From NCBI GenBank assembly GCA_000702845.1, contig JNKK01000031.1, positions 1-32,355 of the forward strand: a DNA stretch of 32,355 bases, in the 5' to 3' direction. The first letter of the stretch is position 1; every line of letters starts with the position of its first letter. The notes under the pieces were generated by a model that had not been told where the DNA came from, searched no databases, and saw only the letters and a list, made by a program, of their open reading frames with translations. Shown one piece after another: positions 23,943-32,029 of this stretch. The position numbers were made by a program, and so were the translations under genes. Origin of the DNA: Lachnospiraceae bacterium FE2018. Its GTDB lineage: Bacteria > Bacillota > Clostridia > Lachnospirales > Lachnospiraceae.

Positions 23943-25163
23943 TTACACCCTGATCTCCGTAAAGATGTGCCCCATCTTCGTCTTTTTGGTGTTCATGTAT
24001 TTCTGATCATATTTCTGCGGCTGAATCTCGATCGGCACACGTTCTTTGATCTCCAGTCCGAAATCGCCGATTCCGTATACTTTGTCAGGATTGTTCGTCA
24101 GCAAACGCAGGCTTTTTGCGCCGAGATCACGCAGAATCTGCGCGCCGACCCAGTACTCTCTCAAATCCGCGCCAAATCCAAGCTTTTCATTTGCCTCAAC
24201 CGTATCGTATCCCTTCTCCTGAAGCGCATAGGCCTTGATCTTATTAATCAGGCCGATTCCGCGGCCTTCCTGGCGCATGTAGAGAATGATTCCGCGGCCT
24301 TCTTTTTCAACCATCTGCATCGCGGTCTGCAGCTGCGCGCCGCAGTCACACCGCAGTGAACCAAATGTATCGCCGGTCAGACACTCGGAGTGGACGCGGC
24401 AGAGGACATTTTCGCCGTCGCCGATCTCTCCTTTTACCAGGGCCACATGATGTTCTCCGGTGATGTCATTGATATATCCGTACATCTGGAAATTTCCATA
24501 GGCTGTCGGCAGACTTGCCTCAGCTTCACGCACTACGTGGCTCTCATAGACACGGAGATAATCCTGCAGTGCCTTGATCGTAATAAACGTCAGATTGTAT
24601 TTATGTGCCAGTTCCCATAGCTTCGGCGTGCGCATCATCGTTCCGTCTTCATCCATGATTTCACAGCAGACGCCGCACTCTACCATACCCGCCAGACGCA
24701 GAAGATCAACGGTTGCTTCTGTGTGACCGTCCCGCACGAGGACGCCGCCGTAGCGGGAAATCAGCGGAAACACATGACCCGGACGGCGCAGATCCGTCGG
24801 CTTCGTATCCGGATCCGCACACTTCATCATCGTGTAAGAACGCTCTTTTGCGGAAATACCGGTCGTCGTATCGATGTGATCGACCGAAACCGTAAATGCC
24901 GTCTCATGGTTGTCCGTATTCTCCGAAACCATCGGCGGCAGACCGAGCCGCGCAGCCACCTCCGCGCTCATCGGCGTGCAGATCAGACCCTTCGCGTGCG
25001 TCGCCATGAAATTGATATTAGCCTGCGTCGCAAACTCTGCAGCACAGATCATATCACCCTCATTCTCCCGGTCCGGATCATCCGTCACAAGAATAATCTT
25101 GCCGGCACGCAGATCCTCAATCGCCTGCTCAACCGTACTGTAGTGGTTTTCTTTTCCTTCCAT
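23943..25163 (-). CDS. ribBA: Bifunctional DHBP synthase / GTP cyclohydrolase II
   Basis: This 406-aa enzyme makes both riboflavin precursors: 3,4-dihydroxybutanone 4-phosphate from ribulose 5-phosphate (N-terminal half) and the pyrimidine from GTP (C-terminal half). The RibB part shows [19 protein letters not shown] with acidic metal ligands (about 27-45) and GHVFPL. The RibA part shows the zinc-binding C-x10-C-x-C pattern in [27 protein letters not shown], and [16 protein letters not shown] precedes the ATG. The 180 nt before it hold an unusual folded RNA (25202-25341). Confidence 0.97.
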   Translation of the reverse strand: MEGKENHYSTVEQAIEDLRAGKIILVTDDPDRENEGDMICAAEFATQANINFMATHAKGLICTPMSAEVAARLGLPPMVSENTDNHETAFTVSVDHIDTTTGISAKERSYTMMKCADPDTKPTDLRRPGHVFPLISRYGGVLVRDGHTEATVDLLRLAGMVECGVCCEIMDEDGTMMRTPKLWELAHKYNLTFITIKALQDYLRVYESHVVREAEASLPTAYGNFQMYGYINDITGEHHVALVKGEIGDGENVLCRVHSECLTGDTFGSLRCDCGAQLQTAMQMVEKEGRGIILYMRQEGRGIGLINKIKAYALQEKGYDTVEANEKLGFGADLREYWVGAQILRDLGAKSLRLLTNNPDKVYGIGDFGLEIKERVPIEIQPQKYDQKYMNTKKTKMGHIFTEIRV

Positions 25164-25201
25164 AATCTATCTCCCTCCTGTGTTAATTTATATTATCAAT
25201 C

Positions 25202-25341
25202 AGAGCACATGCAGCCTGTTCAGTCGCAGGTGCTTTGAGACAGCCGGTACTTGCCGAACAAGACTTTCGTCTGATGAGGCTTCGTACCGCTGCCAGTTGA
25301 AAGCAGCGCGAGCATGCCTGCGATGAATTGCTGCATACTCT
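25202..25341 (-). ncRNA. Unrecognised structured RNA element in the ribBA leader
   Basis: The minus-strand RNA can fold into nested helices. They are given by plus coordinates: 25202-25205/25338-25341 (4 bp) and 25210-25215/25330-25335 (6 bp); 25224-25230/25317-25323 (7 bp) continued by 25231-25234/25311-25314 after a 2-nt bulge; and hairpin 25289-25293/25303-25307. The arm 25246-25250/25284-25288 is extended by 25253-25255/25278-25280 and 25261-25264/25269-25272, capped by a GAAA tetraloop on the minus strand. The last two arms abut and could stack. It ends about 25 nt before the ribBA ribosome binding site. I do not match it to FMN, TPP, SAM, cobalamin or other riboswitches I know. No terminator follows. 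Confidence 0.6.
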
Positions 25342-25345
25342 TTAC

Positions 25346-26029
25346 TTAAAACCCGTTCTCCATCAGAAACTCCAGTGTCAGTCCGCTGCCGGACCCGCCC
25401 GCATCTTCCGTATCACCAGACGGATCTCCGCCGGTTTTTCCATACGGAAGCATCAGCTTTTCGACATATTTCCCGATGATATCATTTTCCAGGTTCACCG
25501 TATCGCCGGGATTGCGTGAAAGCAGCGTCGTCTCTTCGCCGGTATGCGGGATAATGGATACTTTAAACACCTGATCGTCTACATAGGCAACCGTCAGGCT
25601 GATGCCGTCGATTGCGATGGATCCTTTTTCGACAATATAGCGGAGAATTGCCGGCGGTGCTGCGATGGTCACCCAGACTGCATTTTCCTCCCGGGACAGC
25701 GACTGCACGGTTCCGGTCCCGTCGATGTGTCCGGATACGATATGGCCGCCGAATCTGCCGCCCGCTTCCATGGCGCGCTCCAGATTGACCCGGTCGCCGC
25801 TCCGGCAGCTGCCCAGACCGCTGCGCCGTACTGTTTCCGCCATAACATCCGCCGTAAACCCATCCGGCTGCATCGTCACAACCGTCAGACAGATTCCGTT
25901 CACCGCAATGCTGTCGCCGATCTTTGTTCCTTCGAGCACTTTCGACGCCTTGATCGCAATCTGCCCGGAGATTCCGCCCGCCGTCATATGCTTAACGGTT
26001 CCGACTTCTTCTATGATTCCTGTAAACAT
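25346..26029 (-). CDS. ribE: Riboflavin synthase alpha subunit
   Basis: This 227-aa enzyme dismutates two lumazines to riboflavin. It starts with the signature MFTGIIEEVGTV and has two lumazine-binding barrels, with repeated motifs: GDSIAVNGICLTV and later KGSIAIDGISLTV, and GGHIVSGHIDGTG for the N-terminal barrel with VSIIPHTGEETTL in the second. The C-terminus is extended by about 20 Gly/Asp/Ser-rich residues beyond the usual end. The ATG has AAGGA 4-5 nt upstream and lies 14 nt after the ribD stop, so they are co-transcribed. Confidence 0.96.
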   Translation of the reverse strand: MFTGIIEEVGTVKHMTAGGISGQIAIKASKVLEGTKIGDSIAVNGICLTVVTMQPDGFTADVMAETVRRSGLGSCRSGDRVNLERAMEAGGRFGGHIVSGHIDGTGTVQSLSREENAVWVTIAAPPAILRYIVEKGSIAIDGISLTVAYVDDQVFKVSIIPHTGEETTLLSRNPGDTVNLENDIIGKYVEKLMLPYGKTGGDPSGDTEDAGGSGSGLTLEFLMENGF

Positions 26030-26043
26030 TGATTCCTTCTTCC

Positions 26044-27231
26044 TTACTGACTCTTCGATCCGTTCTCTACTCTGAACGACACCATCAGGTCAGCGCCAAT
26101 CTGCTCCACACCTGTTACAGACATCTGTACTGCCTCATCCGGAACGGAGATCCCGCTGCCTTCCACCGGTGTCTTTGCCTGACCGCCAAACAGCTTTGGT
26201 GCGATAAAAGCCCGCACCTCCTGCACAATACCGGCCTGCAGTGCACTCTCATTCAGTGTGCCGCCGCCTTCCAGCAGAATGCTGTCAATTTCCATCCCGC
26301 CAAGCAGCTGTATAAGTCTTCTCAGGTCCGGTCTGCTGTTTTCCGGCCTGGTGCCGCCCGGATGATTTCTGTCCGGAACATTGAGAACCCGGATGCCGCA
26401 TTTCTGCAGCGTCTGGATCTTCTCCTGTACGGATGACGCGGCATCTGCATTGCCATTCTCTGCAGTGCTGATTTCTCCATCCGGCAGATCTGCAAACGCC
26501 GATACCACAATTGTCGGAATATCCTTCGCCGTTCTGCAGATTGCGGAATCCGCCGGGATCTTCAGGCTGCTGTCGCAGATAATTCTCACCGGATCTCTGC
26601 CGCCTTCAATCCGGCAGTTCAGCATGGGGTCGTCTGCCAGAACTGTTCCGATGCCTGCCATGATTCCCATGCATGCGTGGCGCATCTGCTGTACGCGCCC
26701 GCGCGCCGCCTCTCCGGTAATCCATTTCGACGCGCCGGTCTTCGTCGCAATTTTGCCGTCTGCCGTCATGGCATACTTCATAATCACGTAAGGTGTTTTC
26801 GTCGTTATATAATGAAAGAATACGGGATTCAGCGCATCGCATTCCTCCCGCAGAAAATCTTCGACCACTTCGATTCCGGCTTCGCGCAGCACTTTCGCGC
26901 CGCCGCCGGACACCCTGGGATTCGGATCCCGCGATCCGATCACAACCCGGGCAATTTTCTGCTCTATGATTGCCTCTGTACACGGCGGCGTCCTGCCGTA
27001 ATGACAGCACGGCTCCAGCGTGACGTAGATTGTCGCTCCTCTGGCAGATTCTCTAAGAGAGGCAATTGCATTCCGCTCCGCGTGCAGTTCACCGCATCGC
27101 GCATGATATCCTTCGCCGATGATCCGCCCGTCTTTTACAATAACTGCTCCGACCATGGGATTGGGATGACACCATCCCTCTCCTTTTCGCGCCAGTTCAA
27201 TCGCGCGGCGCATATAATCCTGTTCACTCAT
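26044..27231 (-). CDS. ribD: Bifunctional riboflavin deaminase/reductase
   Basis: This 395-aa protein deaminates and then reduces the pyrimidine intermediate. The N-terminal deaminase shows the zinc motifs HAERNAI and PCCHYGRTPPCTEAI. The reductase half begins near PYVIMKYAMTADGKIATKTGASKWITG and ends with ILLEGGGTLNESALQ and the FGGQAKTPVEG segment. The ATG at 27231 is chosen because AGGAG lies 7-8 nt upstream and the family N-terminus MSEQDYMRRAIELARKG follows. The frame is open to 27357, but that extension runs through the riboswitch terminator. First gene of the riboflavin operon. Confidence 0.95.
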   Translation of the reverse strand: MSEQDYMRRAIELARKGEGWCHPNPMVGAVIVKDGRIIGEGYHARCGELHAERNAIASLRESARGATIYVTLEPCCHYGRTPPCTEAIIEQKIARVVIGSRDPNPRVSGGGAKVLREAGIEVVEDFLREECDALNPVFFHYITTKTPYVIMKYAMTADGKIATKTGASKWITGEAARGRVQQMRHACMGIMAGIGTVLADDPMLNCRIEGGRDPVRIICDSSLKIPADSAICRTAKDIPTIVVSAFADLPDGEISTAENGNADAASSVQEKIQTLQKCGIRVLNVPDRNHPGGTRPENSRPDLRRLIQLLGGMEIDSILLEGGGTLNESALQAGIVQEVRAFIAPKLFGGQAKTPVEGSGISVPDEAVQMSVTGVEQIGADLMVSFRVENGSKSQ

Positions 27232-27313
27232 CTTCACTCTCCTGAAGGTCAGATCTCCCGCATGACGTCTGACGCTCTGCGCGTCCAAGGCGGAGGACTG
27301 TTCCACAAAGTAC

Positions 27314-27349
27314 AAAAAAGCCCTGCAGATGATAATCCACAGGGCTTTT
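27314..27349 (-). terminator. Intrinsic terminator of the FMN riboswitch
   Basis: On the minus strand AAAAGCCCTG (27349-27340) pairs with CAGGGCTTTT (27325-27316) and a T-run follows. It lies between the FMN aptamer and ribD, the expected position for an expression platform that stops transcription when FMN is bound. Confidence 0.88.
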
Positions 27350-27408
27350 AACAACATATTGAACCGTACAGCCGCATATTAATATGCCGCATGCACTGAT
27401 CGATCTGC

Positions 27409-27576
27409 TCTTCTCCCATCCAGACTTGAGAAACCTTTCAGGCTTCTTTTACTGTCGGTACCGGAATTTCACCGGTTCATGCGCATGTACATGACGCTGA
27501 CAGCTTCTGCCATCCTGCCTGTCGACACGCTAGCGGACTTTACCGCCGGTCGGGATTCTCACCCTGCCCCGAAGAC
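27409..27576 (-). promoter_or_regulatory. FMN riboswitch (RFN element)
   Basis: On the minus strand the conserved RFN blocks appear in order: CTTCGGGGCAGGGTGA, then TCCCGACCGGCGGT, AGTCCGC, a variable arm, CCGGTGAAATTCCGGTACCGACAGT (positions about 27490-27450), and AGTCTGGATGGGAGAAGA at the 3' end. This is the flavin mononucleotide aptamer that regulates ribD-ribE-ribBA. High FMN would favour the terminator at 27314-27349. Confidence 0.96.
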
Positions 27577-27608
27577 GCATATTTAATTCTGAGAACAATT
27601 CCTATTAC

Positions 27609-27637
27609 ACTTTATGCGCTTATACGGAATTTGTCAA
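27609..27637 (-). promoter_or_regulatory. Promoter of the riboflavin operon
   Basis: On the minus strand TTGACA (27637-27632), a 17-bp spacer and TAAAGT (27614-27609) lie about 30 nt ahead of the FMN aptamer. It is divergent from the MATE promoter at 27662-27690, 24 bp away. Confidence 0.75.
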
Positions 27638-27661
27638 TATCTAAAAAGTTGTCTGTTCCTA

Positions 27662-27690
27662 TTGACAATCTATAGGAAACTTCATAGTAT
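27662..27690 (+). promoter_or_regulatory. Promoter of the plus-strand MATE gene
   Basis: TTGACA (27662-27667) with a 17-bp spacer leads to TAGTAT (27685-27690). An overlapping TATAAT sits at 27688-27693 with a 20-bp spacer. It is about 95 bp ahead of the start codon. Confidence 0.7.
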
Positions 27691-27784
27691 AATCCCTTGA
27701 AACACCACAAAAAACACAAAACCACACTGTTTTCTGCCGCATATATTCGATCATCCCGGCATCATTTATGGGAAAGAGGTAACT

Positions 27785-29164
27785 ATGGAGCAAACCAGAC
27801 AGGAAAACAAAATGGGCACCATGCCGATCGGCAAACTGCTTCTGCAGATTTCGCTGCCGATCATCATTTCGATGCTGATCCAGGCATTTTACAATATCGT
27901 CGACAGTATGTTTGTATCTCGCATCAATGAAGAAGCGCTGACTGCGGTTTCTCTTATTTTTCCGATGCAGACGCTGATGATCTCCATTGCGACCGGTACG
28001 GGCGTCGGTGTCAACGCGCTGCTTTCCCGCGCACTTGGCGCAAAGGAGTTTAAGCGCGCAAACAAAGTGGCACAGCACGCGATCTTTCTGGCATTTGTCA
28101 GCAGTGTGATTGTCGCTGCAGCCATGCTGCTTCTGGCGCATCCGTTTATGCATGTTCAGACTGACAATCCGCTGATTTATCAGTATGGCTCCACTTATAT
28201 GCAGATCTGCGGCGGTCTGTGTTTCGGTATCTTTTTCCAGATAACAATGGAGCGTCTTCTGACCTCCACCGGAAAGACGATCTATACAATGATCAGTCAG
28301 ATGACCGGCGCCATTATCAATATCATCATGGATCCGATTCTGATTTTCGGACTCGGCCCGTTTCCGGAAATGGGAGTCGCCGGCGCTGCTGCCGCGACCG
28401 TGCTCGGCCAGACCATCGCGGCCATACTCGGCGTTATTCTAAATCTGAAATACAACGATGAGATCTCGCTTAATATGCGGGGATTCCGTCCGGAAAAACA
28501 CATGATCCTGCTCATTTACAAGATCGGTATTCCGTCGATTGTTATGGCCAGCATCGGCTCCGTCATGACCTTCGGCATGAATCTGATCCTCATGCAGTAC
28601 CTGAACAACTCGACGGCTGCCGCCGTATTCGGTGTCTACTTCAAGCTGAACAGCGTCTTCTTCATGCCGGTCTTCGGACTGAATAACGGTATCGTGCCCA
28701 TTGTCGCATACAACTATGGCGCACGGCACAGAAAACGAATTGTAGAGACGACGAAGCTTGGTGTCATTTCGGCTGTCTCCCTGATGCTGATCGGACTGGC
28801 CGCATTCTGGATTATTCCGGACAAACTGCTCGCCATCTTTAACGCATCCGAGAACATGCTTGCCATCGGCGTTCCGGCACTCCGCATCATCAGCATCAGC
28901 TTCATATTTGCCGGTTACTGTATTGTAATCGGTTCGACGATGCAGGCGCTGGGCAGTGCATTCTACAGTATGATCAATTCCCTGGCGCGGCAGCTGTTCG
29001 TCCTGCTGCCGTCAGCATTTATCCTGGCAGCAATTTTCAGGAGCCAGGGCGGTCTCCCGGCGATCTGGTTCTCGTATATCATCGCAGAGATTGTGTCCGT
29101 CATTGTGACGACGATTTTCTTCCGCAAAGTATACAAAGAAAAGATTGCGCCGCTGCCGGAATGA
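27785..29164 (+). CDS. MATE family efflux transporter
   Basis: This 459-aa polytopic membrane protein has about 12 hydrophobic segments. The first half carries PIGKLLLQISLPIIISMLIQAFYNIVDSMFVSRI and the second repeats the fold with KIGIPSIVMASIGSVMTFGMNLIL. It belongs to the DinF/NorM-like MATE group, with cation-coupled export of an unknown substrate. The ATG has GAGG 5 nt upstream. It is monocistronic, with its own promoter and terminator, and diverges from the FMN-controlled rib operon. It is not closely similar to the other MATE protein in this window. Confidence 0.92.
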   Translation: MEQTRQENKMGTMPIGKLLLQISLPIIISMLIQAFYNIVDSMFVSRINEEALTAVSLIFPMQTLMISIATGTGVGVNALLSRALGAKEFKRANKVAQHAIFLAFVSSVIVAAAMLLLAHPFMHVQTDNPLIYQYGSTYMQICGGLCFGIFFQITMERLLTSTGKTIYTMISQMTGAIINIIMDPILIFGLGPFPEMGVAGAAAATVLGQTIAAILGVILNLKYNDEISLNMRGFRPEKHMILLIYKIGIPSIVMASIGSVMTFGMNLILMQYLNNSTAAAVFGVYFKLNSVFFMPVFGLNNGIVPIVAYNYGARHRKRIVETTKLGVISAVSLMLIGLAAFWIIPDKLLAIFNASENMLAIGVPALRIISISFIFAGYCIVIGSTMQALGSAFYSMINSLARQLFVLLPSAFILAAIFRSQGGLPAIWFSYIIAEIVSVIVTTIFFRKVYKEKIAPLPE

Positions 29165-29193
29165 CATCCGGTCCATATCATTTTAGCACATGC

Positions 29194-29222
29194 AAAAAGA
29201 CAGTCTCACGACTGTCTTTTTT
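29194..29222. terminator. Bidirectional intrinsic terminator
   Basis: AAAAAGACAGTC (29194-29205) pairs with GACTGTCTTTTT (29210-29221) around a TCAC loop, with T-tracts on both strands. It lies between the convergent MATE and Gx-transporter genes. Confidence 0.92.
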
Positions 29223-29760
29223 ATCCCGCAATTTTGTGCAGTACGGGCACGATGCGGCCGGCGAGGATTCCGATCAGCGCGCCGGTCACAACCCCGGCAG
29301 CAAGCAGCACCGGCAGATAGTATACCATCTTAAAATTCTGTACGATCAGGGCGGCTACGATCAGCTGCCCGATATTATGTGCCGCGCCGCCGCAGATACT
29401 GATCCCGAAAATGGACAAATCCGTCAGTTTGAGCAGAAGCAGCATCACCGCGAAGCTCAGCAGACCGCCGGCGAGGCTGTACATGATAGACGCACCGTTT
29501 CCGAACAAAAAACCCACCAGCAGAATGCGCGCCACAGAAATCAGCAGCACCTCTCCGACCGGCATCAGAAACAGCCCGACCATGATGACAAGATTGGCCA
29601 GTCCCAGTTTGATGCCCGGGATCGCAAAATTGACCGGTATCAGTGTTTCTACATAGGAAAAAATCAGTGCCAGCGCAATAAAGACTGCCGCATAGGCGAC
29701 ACGCGCTGCAGGTGTTCTCCCTGCTCTGTTTGTTTTCTCTCTCTTCATCTTTTCAGACAT
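29221..29760 (-). CDS. Gx transporter / heptaprenyl diphosphate synthase component I family
   Basis: This 179-aa membrane protein has about five or six hydrophobic segments and is of the PF07456 family, formerly named heptaprenyl diphosphate synthase component I. Visible motifs are FSYVETLIPVNFAIPGIKLGLANLV and RILLVGFLFGNGASIMYSLAGGLLS. It is shaped like ECF-transporter substrate subunits. Family members commonly lie beside NusG-domain-II proteins, as here, and resemble EetB of flavin-based extracellular electron transfer loci. The transported compound is not known from sequence. It starts 8 nt after the NusG-II gene's stop; the ribosome binding site is weak, suggesting coupling. Confidence 0.85.
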   Translation of the reverse strand: MSEKMKREKTNRAGRTPAARVAYAAVFIALALIFSYVETLIPVNFAIPGIKLGLANLVIMVGLFLMPVGEVLLISVARILLVGFLFGNGASIMYSLAGGLLSFAVMLLLLKLTDLSIFGISICGGAAHNIGQLIVAALIVQNFKMVYYLPVLLAAGVVTGALIGILAGRIVPVLHKIAG

Positions 29761-29768
29761 TCCGTTTT

Positions 29769-30287
29769 TTAGCTTGCGACGGTATCAAAATCCGTTTTGT
29801 CTTCCTTCTTTGAACGGTCCCGTGTAATCTCTATCACCATCTTATGCGGAAGACAGACAATTGTTTCGTTGCATCGCCTGATTTTCCCCTGCCGCATGCA
29901 GTCGTGTCCGTCACAATCCGCATCCGTCACAGAAACAGCACCATCTTGGATCTCTATGACATTTTTTCCGTAATCCGTCTCGATTGTAAAGACTTTTTCC
30001 TGATCCAGCGGATAACTGCCGTAAAGCGCACCATCTATGCGTACCTCCGCATAATTTCCGGTCTGTTTTTTTGTCATCTGAAACATCAGCAGCAGACATC
30101 CGGCAGCAGCAAGAATAACAAGTGCAGCGATCCAGTCCTTTTTCCTTATTCCGGTTCGCGCTGTAATATCTGCTGCAGCTCCTGCGGACCTCGCAGCGTT
30201 CCCGGCCGGATTTGCTGATACTTCCTCTTTTTTCTTTCTGCTGCTGTTCATAGAACTCCCTGCACCATTCCGAATAGCGGTTAGCAT
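29769..30287 (-). CDS. NusG domain II-containing membrane-anchored protein
   Basis: This 172-aa protein has a basic N-terminus, one transmembrane segment (DWIAALVILAAAGCLLLMF, about residues 50-68) and an extracytoplasmic NusG-domain-II-like beta domain (PF07009). Characteristic residues are AEVRIDGALYGSYPL and NVIEIQDGAVSV, followed by the paired-cysteine segment CDGHDCMRQGKI and ETIVCLPHKMVIEI. It partners the Gx transporter and resembles EetA. The start is placed at the ATG at 30287, just 22 nt after the -10 box and with AGGA 5 nt before it. The ATG at 30251, with GGGAG 4 nt upstream, is the alternative. The longer frame to 30443 would begin upstream of the promoter and is rejected. Confidence 0.82.
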   Translation of the reverse strand: MLTAIRNGAGSSMNSSRKKKEEVSANPAGNAARSAGAAADITARTGIRKKDWIAALVILAAAGCLLLMFQMTKKQTGNYAEVRIDGALYGSYPLDQEKVFTIETDYGKNVIEIQDGAVSVTDADCDGHDCMRQGKIRRCNETIVCLPHKMVIEITRDRSKKEDKTDFDTVAS

Positions 30288-30308
30288 TGACTTCCTCTTC
30301 CGTTCCCG

Positions 30309-30337
30309 ATTATAGCAGAAGAGCTGTTTCGTAGCAA
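30309..30337 (-). promoter_or_regulatory. Promoter of the NusG-II/Gx operon
   Basis: On the minus strand TTGCTA (30337-30332), 17 bp, and TATAAT (30314-30309) form a good sigma-A promoter. It decides that translation begins at 30287 or 30251, not upstream. Confidence 0.75.
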
Positions 30338-30385
30338 GATCATTAGCTTTTTCCATTTTCTTCGCATGATATATATGTTTTATCT

Positions 30386-30409
30386 GGGACAGATTTATAA
30401 ATCTGTCCC
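30386..30409. repeat. Perfect 24-bp palindrome
   Basis: GGGACAGATTTA (30386-30397) is followed immediately by its exact reverse complement (30398-30409). A related but imperfect inverted repeat with the same GGGA-CAG...CTG-TCCC ends lies at 30533-30557. The pair could be ends of a small REP- or MITE-like element, or an operator. Confidence 0.9.
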
Positions 30410-30459
30410 ATTTTAGAACACTTTTTAAATTTTGTCCCTTCATTTTCCTATGATTTCAC

Positions 30460-30488
30460 TCGACTTTCCAAGATTTCACGCTTATAAT
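30460..30488 (+). promoter_or_regulatory. Candidate promoter of the radical SAM gene
   Basis: TCGACT (30460-30465), 17 bp, and TATAAT (30483-30488) match a sigma-A promoter with a weak -35 box. The second inverted repeat lies between this promoter and the start codon. Confidence 0.55.
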
Positions 30489-30532
30489 TAGCAACGATTT
30501 TGGATTACCAGAATCTTTTTTGATTCAAACGA

Positions 30533-30557
30533 GGGAGCAGTTTTTTAAAACTGTCCC
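30533..30557. repeat. Second GGGACAG-type inverted repeat
   Basis: GGGAGCAGTTTT (30533-30544) pairs with AAAACTGTCCC (30547-30557), with one bulged G. It shares its outer bases with the palindrome at 30386-30409. In the mRNA it forms a hairpin about 40 nt before the start of the radical SAM gene. Confidence 0.8.
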
Positions 30558-30596
30558 CGAAACAGAATATAAATGATTAAGAAAGGGGACGACACG

Positions 30597-31973
30597 ATGT
30601 CATCTGTTGCACAGAAAGTCAAAACAGCAGCCATTACAAAAGCAATCAGCACCGCGCTGAACTATCTTGAGAAAGATCCGGAGAAGAACATTCCGAAGCT
30701 GATGGATCTTGTCGACAAGCTCGTTCCGGATGACTGGTACACCGGACAGCGTAATGCAATCCGTGATGCGATTGCCCGCAAGACCAATTATTACGATATG
30801 ATCCTTAAGTTATATGAGCTGGATCCCGGCGTCCGCAAGACGTTCTTTGAGAATTTCATCACCAATGCCAGCCTGAAAGGATCTGTCCGCCAGTTCGAGG
30901 TTGCAGAAAAATACAACTGCAACGTTCCGTGGGCGGTTCTGATGGATCCGACTTCCGCCTGCAACCTGAAATGCACAGGCTGCTGGGCTGCACAGTACGG
31001 CAACCAGCTGAATCTTACCTATGAAGATCTGGACCGTATCGTCAACGAAGCTACTGAGCTCGGCACATATATGTTTATCTTCACCGGCGGCGAGCCGCTC
31101 GTACGCAAGAAAGACGTGATCCGTCTCTGTGAAGCGCATCCGGACTGCGAGTTCCTTTCCTTCACGAACGGAACACTCATCGATGAGGAATTCTGTCAGG
31201 AAATGCTTCGCGTCAAGAACTTTGTTCCGGCAATTTCCCTTGAGGGATTTGAGGAGGCAAATGACGGACGCCGCGGACAGGGTGTCTATGAGAAAGTTCA
31301 CAATGCAATGCGCCTGCTCCGCGAGCACAAGCTTGCATTCGGTATTTCTGTCTGCTACACCAGCAAAAATATCGATGACGTCGCAAGTGACGAATTCATC
31401 GACGGTCTGGTAAATGAGGGCGCACTGTTTGTATGGTACTTCCATTTTATGCCGGTCGGCATGTCCGCAACACCGGAGCTGATGGTTAATCCGGAACAGC
31501 GTATTAAGATGTATCACACAATCCGTCACTTCCGCGCAACAAAGCCGATCTTCGCAATGGATTTCCAGAACGACGGTCAGTATGTCGGCGGCTGCATCGC
31601 AGGCGGACGCAAATACCTGCATATCAACGCTGCAGGTGCTGTTGAGCCGTGCGTATTTATCCACTACTCAAACGTCAACATCCATGACGTTTCTCTGCTG
31701 GATGCACTGAGAAGCCCGATTTTCCAGGCTTATCACGACAATCAGCCGTTCAACGACAACATGCTGAAGCCGTGCCCGATGCTGGAGAACTCCGGTGCAC
31801 TGACTAAGCTGGTTAAGGAAACCGGCGCAGTCAATACCGACTACACTGATCCGGAATCTGCTGAGCATCTGTGCGCAAAGACCGAGCAGTACGCAAAGAA
31901 CTGGGCACCGGTCGCAGATGAGCTCTGGGCAAAGAGCCAGGCTGAAAAAGCCGGGGAGCAGGCAGGCTGCTGA
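30597..31973 (+). CDS. Radical SAM protein with SPASM-like C-terminus
   Basis: This 458-aa radical SAM enzyme has a helical N-terminal extension of about 115 residues, then the cluster motif CNLKCTGC (C122, C126, C129). FTGGEPLVRKKDV (about 162-174) and FLSFTNGTLID follow. The late cysteines in GGCIAGGRKYLHINAAGAVEPC and KPCPM resemble a SPASM-type auxiliary-cluster region. I do not know its substrate; peptide or protein maturation is one option for SPASM-type proteins, but no precursor peptide is visible nearby. The ATG at 30597 has AAGGGG 8-9 nt upstream; the ATG at 30573 has no site. Its own promoter and a hairpin precede it, and an IS200/IS605 element end follows about 50 bp after the stop. 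Confidence 0.88.
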   Translation: MSSVAQKVKTAAITKAISTALNYLEKDPEKNIPKLMDLVDKLVPDDWYTGQRNAIRDAIARKTNYYDMILKLYELDPGVRKTFFENFITNASLKGSVRQFEVAEKYNCNVPWAVLMDPTSACNLKCTGCWAAQYGNQLNLTYEDLDRIVNEATELGTYMFIFTGGEPLVRKKDVIRLCEAHPDCEFLSFTNGTLIDEEFCQEMLRVKNFVPAISLEGFEEANDGRRGQGVYEKVHNAMRLLREHKLAFGISVCYTSKNIDDVASDEFIDGLVNEGALFVWYFHFMPVGMSATPELMVNPEQRIKMYHTIRHFRATKPIFAMDFQNDGQYVGGCIAGGRKYLHINAAGAVEPCVFIHYSNVNIHDVSLLDALRSPIFQAYHDNQPFNDNMLKPCPMLENSGALTKLVKETGAVNTDYTDPESAEHLCAKTEQYAKNWAPVADELWAKSQAEKAGEQAGC

Positions 31974-32029
31974 TCCGGAATCTTCTAAATCAAAACTTTC
32001 GTGCTGTTTATGGCACAGATAAATCGCCT

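Noticed and set aside
23410-24359. Plus-strand open frames across array 2 with repeated hydrophobic TLTCGCTFL-like segments
   Set aside because: They are chance frames through T-rich spacers and stems, and partly antisense to ribBA; no start signals.
25262-25302. Hammerhead ribozyme on the plus strand (CTGATGAG and GAAA boxes)
   Set aside because: The stem II geometry and closing stems do not fit the hammerhead core, and the GAAA tetraloop fits a minus-strand hairpin better.
27232-27357. N-terminal extension of RibD to 27357
   Set aside because: It runs through the riboswitch terminator; the ATG at 27231 has its own ribosome binding site and the family N-terminus.
30288-30443. N-terminal extension of the NusG-II protein
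   Set aside because: It would start upstream of a strong TTGCTA-N17-TATAAT promoter.
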